In this document: piece after piece, positions 52,301 through 62,004 of the stretch
How positions within the stretch are numbered: position 1 is the stretch's first letter
How the letters are laid out: each line of letters starts with the position of its first letter
Assembly (NCBI GenBank): GCA_030141605.1
Contig: JAQGDQ010000047.1
Coordinates: 680,001-744,000 of the forward strand
Reading direction: 5' to 3'
From: Tubiluchus corallicola
Lineage: Eukaryota; Priapulida; Priapulimorpha; Priapulimorphida; Tubiluchidae
Length of the DNA stretch: 64,000 nt
Notes under the pieces: generated by a model
The model's input: the letters and a program-made list of their open reading frames with translations, nothing else
What the model was told of the DNA's origin: nothing
Database searches by the model: none
Program-made: the position numbers and the translations under genes

Positions 52301-55300
52301 GTTCAAATTGTATTCACACTTTATATGTATTAAGAACTTAGGATGATAGCAATTTACAAAAAAGCAACTGATAATTTGTTTTCCAGCGCTGTCAAGGAAT
52401 TAGGCTATTCATTAATGTGTAATTCTGTGAAAGAAGTTTTATAGAATTGGCAAGCTAGCAATGGAAAACCCTTGAATTCAATGCTAAGTGTGCACAATTT
52501 TTTGGCATAAAACTATAAACATATTTAACCTGTGCTGCAAAATAGATCTGTCAGTGACAGTTAAATAATTTTTAAAATGTGAAGTTAAACTTGTCTGTAA
52601 CTTAAGTTATTCATCAGTAAAATATTAAAATTAGCAATTTGTGTTGATAAGTTTTTTGACTTTCCAGGATGTCTATGTAATTACAATGTGTATATTACTC
52701 TTTCTTCACCATGATCTTCTTCTTCTTCCTCTTCTTCTTCTTCTCTTCCTCCTCCTTCTATTTCCTCTTCTTCTTCCAAGCTACCTTCCTCAAGATCTGG
52801 CGAATCTTCATCAGGATCCATATTCTAAAATAAGGGCAAGTGCTATTACAGTCTCAAAATTTACATGATGAATTTCCTCATTGCATTGTAATACATACAC
52901 AGATGCACAATGAAAGGTTGTAGCCTCTGTTATGGAACTTTATATATGACTGTACTGAAAAAGCAAACCATAGAAAATTGATTGATGTAAACGTGATTAA
53001 ATATCAAATCTAAAAATAAATTTATCTTTTCTAACTTCAAGCAACACATGAGAATTTTGGAAATGATGTGGTAATTGCATTTTTCCCATACCATTGTAAT
53101 AAGTGACACAGGACTTGCTTAAACGAGTTCAAATCAGCTAAAATGACTGATTTCAGACTGCAACACTGTGGTCAAAGTGTCTAACCACAGAACTAAATTT
53201 GACAAAAATGTTCAACAAGCTTCAAGTTATAAACATAAGCACTTACAAAAACATTTTGTGAACAGAAAGACTTTCGAAAAAGTGGCAGAGAAAATATTAT
53301 GTAGTGTAACGTATTATAATATTGTCAGCATAATCATTTCTCTCACTTGATAGAAGATCAGCCCCAACATTGAGGTTTTTATCAAGAGACAAGAGCTCAT
53401 TTGCTTAGTAACGTACAATACATGTTTTACAGCTATATGATTAATTTTCTTATTCTTTTCTAAGACAACTACAGGCAGTAGTGTAATGGTAAACCTAGAG
53501 GTGAGTATACTGACTCTAACTTGGTGGGAGTTGGAAGCTAAGGGAGACAGCACTGACATCCTTTGCACCCCCTTTCCCATGAAATTCTTGATTAAATGTA
53601 TATATATATATATATGTGTAGATGCTTAATCATTATCTGGAAGAGTTAAAATTTTAGAAAATGAACTTCTTCAGAAAATCCCGCCTTTAAAATGTTACTT
53701 TTTTATTAATATATCAGTAAAATAGACTTATTTATATTATAACAGACTCCAAGGCCCTGATCTTGGTAAATGTGATGTGCATGCATTGTTTCCTCTGCAC
53801 CAAAAAACCTAACCGCTATGTCTGGTAAAATCGTGGTTTACCCATGATAATCAATTAAAAGTTGCAAACTACTCCCACTGTTTTTAACTAAAACGAGCAT
53901 GCCATCCGCAATAATAAAATTGAAAACTACAGATACCAATGGCACCTGTCACACAGGTAATCAATTTGCCGTCTTCTGCCTACTGTGGGCTGCCCAACGT
54001 AAACCGTCAGCCATAATCTGTGGTAAGACTTTTTACAAGCTGTTTTGAGCAGTTCATAAGATGCCTTATTGCAAAGTGAATATGGCCACTTATTTTGAAT
54101 TGCCGTAAGGTGTTTTTGACCTTCGCTAAAGTGATAATTATTTGTGCATATGTATTTGTGAGTTTTACAATACGTAATTCCTTTATATCATAAGATTCCG
54201 TAACAGAATGGGCTCATAAATATTATAACCAATTTTTTGAATACAATACTTCACTAATACTATAAATTAGATGCGTGCAAAGAAACTGTTATTCTGTAAT
54301 GAGCAAAACTACCTAAATATACATGACAGCATTTTTAAATTAATACATATGTTTGACAACAAGCCATTTTATATAACTATATTAAACTATTTATCTAGAA
54401 CTACACACAAACATGAAATAGAACTTTTCAGACCAAGCATAAAATTGTTGAGTTATAGCAAGGCTTTCACTAAAATACAAGAAGCACTGTTTGTAGAAGT
54501 GTATGATCTCGGTCTATAGGGCTAAGTTCCCTAACGAATATCGTAACAATAAATTTTATAAGTGCACTTCGTGGCTTAGTACAATGAACGATCACATGGT
54601 CATCTTTTTCATTGAAAATAAAATATTCTATTTAATATACTTTTTAAAACTGTTTTAGATGATTTAGTTTAGCTATGTACAGGTCAAAAATTAATTCTAA
54701 TAAAAAACAATTTTTCAGGCCCTGTCAATATAGATTTACCTCAACATAATCATCGCCTCCCGTTACTTGTCCATCCTGTGCTATGCGATCTTCTGTATGC
54801 GCCAAAAGTTGGTAAAGTAAATGAAGAAATAATCTGGTTTAGTTGAAAAATTTCCCATTATTTTGCTTGACTGTTTGCAATATTGTTACAAAATACGAAT
54901 TACACTTCACCTGCCTGTTGCTGAAAATCTTCTTTACAAAGACATCAGGACCTAGAGTTCAACTCGCGTACGGTCCCTTCTCATATTCATTTTAAATTTA
55001 TCGATAGATGGTGCACTGACAGTATCAGCTGAGAGTGAGTTTCATGGACCGGCCACACGAGAGGCAAAAAAATGAGAACGGATGTTGGTTCGGCTATATT
55101 CGATGAAGAGTTTGGAATAATGGTCTCATAGTTCTCTCCATGGTCTTGAGAAGAAATCTTGTTCTTGTAAAAGTGAGACTCTTTTCATAATATTATAATA
55201 GTTGACAAGATCAGCAGCACATCGGCATTGTTCCAAAGTGGAAAACACTGCAGGATCTGCATCATGGACTAGCCTCATACATCTGTCTTGAGTTTTCTCC

Positions 55301-57346
55301 AAAGCATCTTCGAGAGTTACATACTGTGGTGACTACACTACTGATGCAAATTCCAAAATAGGACGAATGACTGCTTTGTATAGAAGGACTATAACATTAG
55401 CAGGTTCTTAAAACAACATAACGTTTGACCATACCAATTCGACTATTTGCCTGAGCTATTATATGATTAACATGGGTATTCCACTATAGGTCATTGGATA
55501 TGTACATGCCTAAATCACGTACAACAGAATTCTCTTCTATGACTCCATCACTGATATAATATGGTATGTGAGATTTATTCTGCACACGTAATAAGCAACA
55601 CTTACTTCTCTTAAGTTGCATCAACCATTCATTGCACCATTTTTCAATTTCATTAAGATCATTTTGTAAAATAAATAAATCTAAGTAACCCCAGATTGGG
55701 CGATAGGGCTTAAGATCATGTACAAATAAAAGGATGCTTGTATCAGGAGACACACAATTAGTAATGTCATTTATAAAAATAAAAAGCAGTAAGGACCACT
55801 AAGAGTACCTGGGGGATTCCACTAGCTACTGGTTGCCAGTTTGTAGTTATACCATTCATAACAATTCGTTGTCTACGATGAGTTAAGAAAAAAATCAAAC
55901 CATTTTAATATATTACCATAGATTCCTGAGAACTCCATCTTGAGCAGTAGCCGTCTTAGGGGCACAGAGTGAAAAGTTTTTCTAAAGTCTATTTATAAAA
56001 TATCAATACCAGGTAAGGATGGATCAGCAAAAAATTTAATCCATTCATTTAAGCAAGAGAGTAAATTAGTTACAACAGAGCGATTTGGTAAAGAGCCATG
56101 CTGATTTTTGCAAATACGCTTAGAATTGACAAGAAATAGAAGTACCTCATCCCATATAATGGACTGAAGGCACTTGGTAACAACTGATGTTAAAGAAATA
56201 GGCCTTAAATCATCGCAAGAAGGAGTTGCAGAGAGTTTCTTCGGAACAGGAGTGACATTTTAGTCAAGCCAGTTCAAAGGAACTTTGCAAGAATCAAGAA
56301 TTTCTTAAAAATCAAAAATAGTAGTAAAGCAAGTTGCAGGGCACAGGTTTTGAAAACAAAACATGAATATTGTCCAGGCCTGTGGCTTTAAAAGGCTTTA
56401 ACTTAATGAGCTTGAGATATACCTCATTTATCAAAAAGACAACACTTGGTTAACTATTGCAATTCCAACCATCAGATGGGAACTGTAATTCAATGTTCTC
56501 AGGTTCTTGGGTAAAAAAAGAGGCAAAGTATCATTTATGGTAGAAGCAATAGTGGCAGGATCGCTGACAATCTCTTGTTGTTGATGTACGATACTGCTTA
56601 TACGGTTCGTTTTAAAAAACGTTTGCTGTAACGAAAAATTCCTTGCCATTCTTACTAATTCTACTAGCTAGTTTTTCTTCATACCTTTTCCTGGCATCAA
56701 GAATAGACTGTCTCAATTGTTGAGAAGCTTGCGTATATTCAGCTTTCACACTATTTAAAGAAGTTACACGCCACAAATTCCAGAGGCGACTTTTATTAGC
56801 TTTTGCTTTAATAACAAAAGAATCCCTTTTTCAAGTGGCACAAGCATATTTACGATCATTTGAAGAGGTTCCCTTTAGAGGTACGAAAGTATTTACAGCA
56901 TAATTATATTTATCGTAGAAGTTCCAACAGGTATAATTATATATGGGTATAGTCCACATTCATTATTAGTTTCCGATTTTATTTTTTAACACGCCCCATT
57001 ACATAAAACAAAAGCAACAAAATCCAGAAGCTGGCTCATTTTCGAACCAGGTAAATTAACAAGTTAATTAAACCTTAGGCTTAACTAGGAAATTATACCG
57101 ATTAACACATCCCGCCAAAAACGGATTAAGGTAAAAGCTATACTATTTACATAACGCAAGGAGCATACCTGTTTCTCCCAAAATTTATTATTTGAAACTA
57201 CCATTACCGTTAAGAATATTAAAAAAGCTTTTTCGCCTTATTTTTGCTCTTTGTGTTTCGGCTGCTTTCTCGGCGTGGCTTGATTTTAGGCCGATTTTGC
57301 GCCTTATCTTCGTGGACGACGTGAGTTTACCGACTGACAACGACAT
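45119..57346 (-). CDS. LRRC23: LRRC23-like radial-spoke leucine-rich repeat protein (10 exons)
   Basis: Minus-strand join, 5' to 3': 57346-57331, 54792-54740, 52824-52699, 52026-51815, 51087-50938, 49857-49754, 49556-49426, 48387-48251, 46204-46128 and 45306-45119 (1194 nt, 397 residues plus stop). Seen: an acidic Glu-rich N-terminus (about 26-102), the ECLSMLCKTGSGFAYAFV signature that matches LSLLCKTGNGLAHAYV of vertebrate LRRC23, leucine-rich repeats from about 138 to 335 (HLRYIDLSSN, LPYLQVASFSNN, LHTLELRGNKL, NLHIRDNNL), an LRR cap, and a charged coiled-coil tail (KYDDEERRDAED). Known: LRRC23 is a radial-spoke component of motile cilia and sperm flagella; the human protein has 343 residues. 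The extra length lies in the N-terminal acidic region and in exons 1-2, which are inferred from phase alone. An alternative start is Met25 at 52821. Confidence 0.92.
46128..46204 (-). CDS. LRRC23: LRRC23 exon 9
   Basis: 77 nt encoding SNELADIDQLDKLKCLPFLK and ELILI. Acceptor TTGCAG, donor GATAG/GTAAAT; both end codons are split and rejoin in frame. Confidence 0.94.
46246..46301. repeat. AAT microsatellite
   Basis: About 18 AAT units just upstream (minus-strand sense) of LRRC23 exon 9. Confidence 0.95.
46394..46530. repeat. Dispersed repeat, copy A
   Basis: Similar along about 135 bp to 62714-62850: shared blocks include AAAAATGTTAGA, AATAAAACTG, TAGTAAAA and CATGCTTGGG/CGTGCTTGGG. In LRRC23 intron 9; family unknown. 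Confidence 0.7.
47453..48008. mobile_element. Possible Tc1/mariner-type MITE
   Basis: Inverted ends: left CTGTAAACTG (near 47455) and right CAGTTTACAG (ending near 48008), each with TA immediately outside. The interior has AAATTTxxxGCG-like motifs near both ends and a strong palindrome at 47629-47660. No transposase. The inverted repeat is only about 10-12 bp, so this is tentative. Confidence 0.45.
48251..48387 (-). CDS. LRRC23: LRRC23 exon 8
   Basis: Encodes AENRIQELAGLENL, LKNLHIRDNNLETLEGFS and MKELQYLNV. Aligns with LHLRDNQIDTLSGFS and MKSLQYLNLRGN. Confidence 0.95.
48525..48762. repeat. Tandem duplication, two copies of about 120 bp
   Basis: Copies at 48525-48642 and 48647-48762, both beginning CACAGTGCCATTATTTAC and ending in TTCATGCT, with scattered differences. 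Intronic in LRRC23. Confidence 0.85.
48772..48905 (+). repeat. Possible tRNA-derived SINE
   Basis: A T-arm/box B-like GATTCAAATCT at 48826-48836 lies about 40 bp after a D-arm-like TAGTGGTTCAAAGG. It is followed by a non-tRNA body with GGCACCCAG and CTGGATAAAAGCAT. It does not fold as a complete tRNA, so it reads as a decayed SINE head. Confidence 0.4.
49426..49556 (-). CDS. LRRC23: LRRC23 exon 7
   Basis: Completes Tyr221 and encodes NMISKVTGL, LHTLELRGNKLRST and LPSLKNLFL. Near-identical spacing to human LHTVELRGNQLEST. Confidence 0.95.
49754..49857 (-). CDS. LRRC23: LRRC23 exon 6
   Basis: Encodes ISDLPYLQVASFSNNKIE through PLIEFLGLS, one to two repeats. Matches the NELPYLQIASFAYNQI region of mammalian LRRC23. 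Confidence 0.95.
49858..50937 (-). other. LRRC23 intron 5
   Basis: 1080 bp, AT-rich, no feature seen. Confidence 0.7.
50938..51087 (-). CDS. LRRC23: LRRC23 exon 5 (first LRRs)
   Basis: Encodes NLNDVSILATYHHLRYIDLS, then LKELAVL and LLTLKADYNKL. It aligns with DLTDIYLLRSYIHLRYVDIS and LLWLKADGNRL of the human protein. Confidence 0.95.
51815..52026 (-). CDS. LRRC23: LRRC23 exon 4
   Basis: Continues the Glu/Lys-rich segment, then IVECLSMLCKTGSGFAYAFVN, the most diagnostic LRRC23 block. Acceptor TTGCAG, donor AAAAG/GTATAT, ending inside an Arg codon. Confidence 0.93.
52699..52824 (-). CDS. LRRC23: LRRC23 exon 3 (acidic N-terminus)
   Basis: Encodes N-MDPDEDSPDLEEGS followed by runs of Glu. The ATG at 52821 has A at -3 and resembles the acidic MSDEDDLEDSE start of mammalian LRRC23, so it is the conservative start. 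Donor AGA/GTAATA keeps phase 0 with the next exon. Confidence 0.75.
53474..53582 (+). repeat. Possible tRNA-derived SINE
   Basis: TAGTGTAATGG at 53479-53489 fits the polymerase III box A consensus exactly; GAGTTGGAAGC near 53528 is a degenerate box B at the usual spacing. The body ends before a TA repeat at 53600. No intact tRNA. Confidence 0.4.
54271..54519 (+). pseudogene. Unidentified coding-like remnant
   Basis: 82-codon frame (MRAKKLLFCNEQ through EVYDLGL) preceded in another frame by EWAHKYYNQFFEYNTSL, suggesting one frameshifted coding sequence. A segment (NYLNIHDSIFKLIHMFDN) recurs, with stops, at 57472-57526. Probably from a mobile element; family not recognised. Confidence 0.35.
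54740..54792 (-). CDS. LRRC23: LRRC23 candidate exon 2
   Basis: Acceptor CATACAG after a pyrimidine-rich stretch, donor GTTGAG/GTAAAT. Reads DRIAQDGQVTGGDDYVE and stays open into exon 3. It may instead be 5' UTR if translation begins at 52821. Confidence 0.5.
54955..56900 (-). pseudogene. 5'-truncated, decayed LINE (CR1/Jockey-like reverse transcriptase)
   Basis: Minus-strand fragments in several frames show a pre-RT segment (DARKRYEEKLASRISKNGKE, about 56640-56720), RT fingers (NQHGSLPNRSVVTNLL, near 56090), DFRKTFHSVPLRR (near 55975), the catalytic box degraded to FVHD (55715-55726), LGMYISNDL (near 55495), and the C-terminal LVRPILEFASVVWSP and HFFASRVAGP segments. Frameshifts and stops (for example Trp to TGA before NSLS) make it inactive. 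No endonuclease or ORF1 is left. It lies in LRRC23 intron 1, in the same orientation as the gene. The exact clade is not resolved. Confidence 0.88.
57331..57346 (-). CDS. LRRC23: LRRC23 candidate exon 1
   Basis: A 16-nt coding segment (MSLSV plus one base) ending at donor GTCG/GTAAAC. Its phase joins exactly to the 53-nt exon at 54740-54792 to give a GAA codon. C at -3 is a weak start context. Supported only by phase and splice sites, not by homology. Confidence 0.4.
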
Positions 57347-57471
57347 TTGTTTCAGCGTTAGTTTATTTATTTTATGTTTCATTTATTAGAACTGCACAAT
57401 ATAAAAATAAAAATAAAATCATTGTATGAAAATTAATAAACAACCAGTTTAGGAAACTGATTCCAAAAAAA

Positions 57472-57526
57472 ATTACCTAAATGTACACGAATAAATTTTG
57501 GAATTAATACACACGTTTGACAACTA
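57472..57526 (+). repeat. Second copy of the 54306-54362 segment
   Basis: About 75 per cent identical; reads NYLNVHE-stop-ILELIHTFDN in the same frame, with the changes mostly point substitutions. Confidence 0.6.
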
Positions 57527-57690
57527 GGGGTGAGCAATTTGAGCATTCGAAAGTTCTAATCGAATCGAGTAATCACTGCAAATTTTACATATTCCAACAC
57601 TGATACTCTGTGACCCTTCTTGAACATTCAGGTAACACTTTAATTAGACGCTCTCCGTACATTTTTCACCAGCAGACTTCCTAAATTTGC

Positions 57691-58047
57691 TTGGGTTCAT
57701 CCATACAGCAAGCTACAGTATGGAGGATATCAATTAGAAGCTCCAAGGTTTTGTTACAGATAATAACCAGTGCAAGTAGAGCCCTCACGGCCATAGGAAC
57801 AGACTGTCAGATTAGGAAGGCAAATGAGGCAGATAGGGTAGGGTGGAATAGAACCATTCAAGATTTTGAGGAGTTGTTGGCAGAAGCTCAGAGGAGAACA
57901 AGTAGGACATGCAGTGAGACCACACAGAAGTTTCTTCGATACTGTGCCATCACGTCATTACTGCTCCAGTCTCCGGGACATTTCTCGCTCACATTGGACT
58001 TAAGTTGCATGTTAGGGCTCGCCAACACCAGCAAACACTTGAGGTAG
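57691..58047 (+). other. Unrecognised 118-codon open frame
   Basis: Begins MGSSIQQATVW and includes NRTIQDFEELLAEAQRRT, less AT-rich than its surroundings. It has no splice context or known motif. It could be a mobile-element fragment between the LRRC23 5' end and the LINE, or chance. Confidence 0.25.
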
Positions 58048-60674
58048 ATGATCTTCATACTCTCTAGGCCAGGGAGTAGGGAGTAGAAGCGGGAGATAGA
58101 ATCACTACATCATTTAGTACAAACATTATGATAGTTTTGTTTTAGTAGTAATAGTAGTAAAATATTTATTTGTCATTTTAAAAACATTGACCATAATAAT
58201 GAAAGACAGACGATCAGTGTTAGTTCATATAAAAACATACACTGTTCTGTGCAAATGCGTCTGGTGCAAGCTAAATCATAAGTGCAACTAGAAATTCAAA
58301 AATAAAATATAAACTAGTTTAATAAGGTCTAGGAAAAATGAAATTATGATTTGAGTAAGTATCATCGTGTTCGTATTACGGATAACCAAAACGAGTCATT
58401 AAATGTTTTTTTTAAATTTAGACTTGAATATTGATAAAGAGCTGCTGTGTTTTAGTGATGTCGGTAATGCATTCCAAAGTTGTATTGCTTGTTTAGTAAT
58501 GGAATTCTTTCCATATTGATTGTTCGTTCTAATGTTACTTAAATTTAGTGTTCTGATATTCATACTGGGGTTTTCAAGAAGTGGGAGCTTATTGTTTTTG
58601 AAAGGAGAATTAATATATTTATATTGATATATTTATAGAGAAACAAGAGAGTTTGATAATCTCTGTGGGCTTCTAATATTGGGATTTTCATGGAGTTTCT
58701 TAAAGAAGTGGCAGAATATTTACTTGTATTGTGAGATGATTTCAAAGAATGACCATTAACTAATCATAAAGCACAGTTTTGAAGTACATTTAATTTGATG
58801 TATGACTCTCTTTTCACTTTTTGGAACAGTATGCAGGCATATAAATAATGGGGCAAAATTAAAGTTTTGTAAATTAGAATTTTTGTTTGTTTTGATAGCT
58901 GTCCTCTGATTTGTTGAAGGTACGAAGTACTTAATGTCATTTTTGTAAATGTTGATGAACTGCTCTTCCCATGTAAGCATGTTGTCCAACATAACGCCTA
59001 AGAAATTAACAACTTTTGACGGCACAATAACAGCACTTTCTATTTGCAAGGATGTAGCTGCTGTATTTTCTGTATTGTTAATTGTTGGGGATAATACCAT
59101 AAATTCTGTTTTATCATTATTCATTTTTAGCTTATAATAATTAAATGCCATGTTGATGTTCTTTATGTCTTTTTCTAAGTACTGTTTTGCAATACTGACA
59201 TTCTCGCGAGCCAGATAAATAGTCGTGTTGTCTGCATATTGCGTAATACCTGAACGTTGTAGAACGTTAGAAATATTGTTGATGTAAAGGTTAAACAGTA
59301 GAGGTCCCAACAGTGTGCCCTGCGGGATACCTCATTGAAGGTTAGCCCAATCTGAGAATGCCTCAGAGTTTATTTTAACCTGTTGCTTTCTATTTTGTAG
59401 GTAATCATTAATTAATTTTAATGCTGATTGTTCAAATCTAACTTCTTTCAAATTATCTAATAGTAGTGTGTGATTTAAACTGTCGAAAGCTTTACTTAAA
59501 TCTAGAAAAGCTGCTGCCACATATCTGTTTTTATCAAGATTATCTCACAAATTTTCAGTTACGTTTATTATAGCATCGACAGTTGAATGTTTTTTTTTCA
59601 AATCCGAATTGATGTTTCGATAAGAGTTCATTTTGATTGACATATCTAATAATTTGATCATATATTTTACTCATACAATGAACTATTGATACCAGTCTTT
59701 AATTTATTGGTTCATCTTTAGCATTCTTTTTGTGAATTGATGTAATATTAGCTGTTTTGCATTGATCAGGAAATTTGCCACGCATTATTATTTGGTTAGT
59801 GATATAGGTGATATGTGGAACAATTAAATGCATACTGTCCTTTAGAATTTTTATTGATATGTCAGATGTGCCACTACCTTTAGTGGCATCTAAATTATTT
59901 ATTATTTTTAAAATATCAGCAAAAGTAACGCTGGAAAATGAAAATTGGTTATTTGCAGGTCCTACAGTTTCTAGTTTGTCCTGTATGGTATCAGTACAAT
60001 CATTCTGCAAATTAAAGTTTCCGAGGTTAACAAACGTCTCATTTAACAGGTTTGCAATATCTTTGGGTTTCATTATTGTGGTATTGTTGATTTTAGGTTC
60101 ATTTACCCTATTTTGTTTATTTTTATGTTTATTTATAACATTGTTGATCACTGTCCATTTTTGTTTTGTAGTGGAGGTAATACTGCATTGTTCTTGAATA
60201 TATCTATTTTTTCGAATTTTATTAAGATTGTTGAATTTGTTTCTAGCTTTTTTGTACTTTATGTGGTCGTTTTTAGATTTAGTGTTAAGCCATATGTTAT
60301 ATAAGTTATTTTTATTATTTCTTAAATCATTAAGTTCAACATTTGTCCAATTACTTTCACAATTAAGCTTTGATTTGATGTTCGATTCTTTAACTTTTTT
60401 AAAAGGTGCATGAAGATCTAAGCAGTATTGGATATTGTTTATTAAAATGTCTACTTGAGTGTTTATATTTGTTGCAAGATATATCTTGCTACAGCTCATT
60501 TTAGCTAAGTCATTTAAAAAGTATGTCTCATTATAGTGTGTGAAATCTCTGAAATTTTTCCAACACGAATTATGATTTGCTGCATTTAAGTGGAATAATT
60601 TATCAGTAGTAATTATGAAATTGTGATCTGAATATTCACAAGGTATACTGTCATGAGCTGTAAATTTGCAAGGG

Positions 60675-60685
60675 TTATTAGTAAT
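60675..60685. repeat. Target-site duplication, left copy (5S retroposon)
   Basis: TTATTAGTAAT, identical to 61231-61241. Confidence 0.85.
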
Positions 60686-61230
60686 TGTTGGCATCATTCT
60701 GTCTCGGAAGACAATGGGGTGTGCGCCAAGTGAGTCAGTTATTGATCACATTGATGGAACTGCAGCGTCGACTGTGACTGGGCAGTCCGATCTTTGAACC
60801 ACTGGAATGGCGCACGCCTGGGCAAGGTGTAGGAAGATCCTGAGTTGCCTAGACAACAGGAACCCCATCTCTTCCTCCCTGGTGTAGTCCAAGGGAAAGC
60901 GGAGCGATACGTTTGGCACCAGATTGGCTGCAGGAGCTGCCGAAGTCAGTGAGCATGCTGCACTGGTCCGGCTTCGGGGCTCCACTCCTGATTTGGAAGG
61001 TTTACTCCTCTACACATGACCGTTGGGTCACTTGACCTCCTTTGCCCTCTAGCCATTGGCTGCTTGTGCAGCTCTTCCTCCTAGTGTTGAGGCACAGTGT
61101 GGGCATCCCGCAAGCCTACAGCACCTGGTATTTCTAGGCGGTCACCCATTCAAGTACTAACCAGGCTCTACGTTGCTTAACTTCGGTGATCAGACGAGAA
61201 CTGGTGTTTTCAACGTGATATGGCCGTAGT
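60686..61230 (-). mobile_element. 5S rRNA-headed SINE-like retroposon inserted in the LINE
   Basis: Reads on the minus strand as a 117-nt 5S rRNA-like head (61229-61113), a GC-richer body of about 420 bp with no similarity to the flanking LINE, and a short ATGCCAACAA end. It is bounded by a perfect 11-bp target duplication, TTATTAGTAAT, at 60675-60685 and 61231-61241. It separates the TLIDHFITN and SDHNFI halves of the endonuclease, so the insertion came after the LINE. The arrangement matches SINE3-type (5S-derived) SINEs in principle. The body encodes an open 79-codon frame (60985-60746), probably fortuitous. Confidence 0.85.
61113..61229 (-). ncRNA. 5S rRNA-like head of the retroposon (not a host 5S gene)
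   Basis: Starts CTACGGCCATATCACG and ends GGTGCTGTAGGC, nearly the full length of a 5S rRNA. The internal promoter elements are well kept: box A AAGTTAAGCAACG, the TTAGTACTTG block and GGTGACCGCC. A few changes from a canonical 5S (for example TTGAATGGG for TTGGATGGG, CCTAGAAATACC for CCTGGGAATACC) and the missing T-run terminator argue for a retroposon promoter rather than a working rRNA gene. Confidence 0.85.
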
Positions 61231-61241
61231 TTATTAGTAAT
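61231..61241. repeat. Target-site duplication, right copy (5S retroposon)
   Basis: TTATTAGTAAT, identical to 60675-60685, adjoining the first base of the 5S head. Confidence 0.85.
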
Positions 61242-61615
61242 GAAATGATCAATTAAAGTAAAAGACGTTTTACTGCACCTTGTTGGTTTATCGTTGTTTA
61301 ATAGTTCCACATTAAATAAATTTAGAAGTTCTTTGTACTTTGCATATGAAACAGTGTTACTAGTAAGAGTGTTAATATTAAAATCGCCCATAATTAAGAT
61401 TTGTTTGTTTTCAAATACTGCTCTTTCTAATTCTATTCCGAAGTATTTAAAAAAAGTTTTTTGGGGGTCTATAAACAGTGCATACTAAGTAATCCGTGAT
61501 GTTGCACCACAGAGATTCAATCTTTCCTGTTTGCATACCCTTTGTTTCTGTGGCTGCGAAATGCGATGGTAAATAGATGGCTACTCCTCCTTTTTTGTTC
61601 TATCCCTTCTGAATA

Positions 61616-62004
61616 ATGTGTGATTTGGTAATTGTATTGAAGTACTTGAAACTTGATATTTAAATTGGAATTACGCATTTTATTTTAAAACATTGGTAAA
61701 CATTATTTGAACACACTGGTAATGGCAAAATGCGCATGTTGACTAGCGTAGAGCTTATTCATGAAATTGTTTAGTTTCTGCACTGTAACGACACAAAATA
61801 ACTCTGGCCGATTGTCTTCGGAACCATGGATGTAGCTACAAAGCGCAGTGAATGGAGGCGCTCTCTGCAGACGAAATTCAACATGAAAATGGTGGAGTTG
61901 CAAAGCTTTCGAAAGTTCCATAAAAGAAAACCGAGTTTTAGGTTTTCAGACAAAAAGATTTAATTCAAAGCTAGTTTCATCCTTATTATGGCAGGTTAAT
62001 ACGT
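61616..62004 (+). promoter_or_regulatory. Presumed promoter/5' UTR of the gene starting at 62005
   Basis: Non-repetitive sequence between the LINE 5' truncation point and the ATG. No TATA box recognised. Confidence 0.3.

Larger units (their letters stand above)
52825..54739 (-). other. LRRC23 intron 2
   Basis: Holds the SINE-like segment at 53474-53582 and a plus-strand open frame (54271-54519) that may be a decayed coding remnant. Confidence 0.55.
58140..61615 (-). pseudogene. Decayed LINE with endonuclease and reverse transcriptase, split by a SINE
   Basis: Seen on the minus strand: endonuclease pieces VYRPPK (near 61490), MGDFNIN (61391 downward), TLIDHFITN (near 61250) and, beyond the inserted retroposon, SDHNFI (near 60630). 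A long linker and RT ORF follow (60697-59699), then FLDLSKAFDSLNH, GIPQGTLLGPLLFNLYIN, the catalytic box as YADN (59227-59238), FLGVMLDNMLTWEEQ and a C-terminal LWNALPTSLKHSSS. Stops at 59699, near 59546 and at 59332-59334, a frameshift at a T run near 59590, and YADD changed to YADN show it is dead. The 5' part (ORF1 and endonuclease start) is missing. The 3' end is placed near 58140 at an ATT/ACT-rich tail. CR1/L2/Jockey-group by motif style; clade unresolved. Confidence 0.88.

Noticed and set aside
57526-57570. hAT-type terminus (TAGGGGTGAGCAATTTG)
   Set aside because: No matching inverted end or 8-bp duplication found nearby.
61113-61229. A functional host 5S rRNA gene
   Set aside because: Several changes, no T-run terminator and target duplications around a longer insert show it is a retroposon head.
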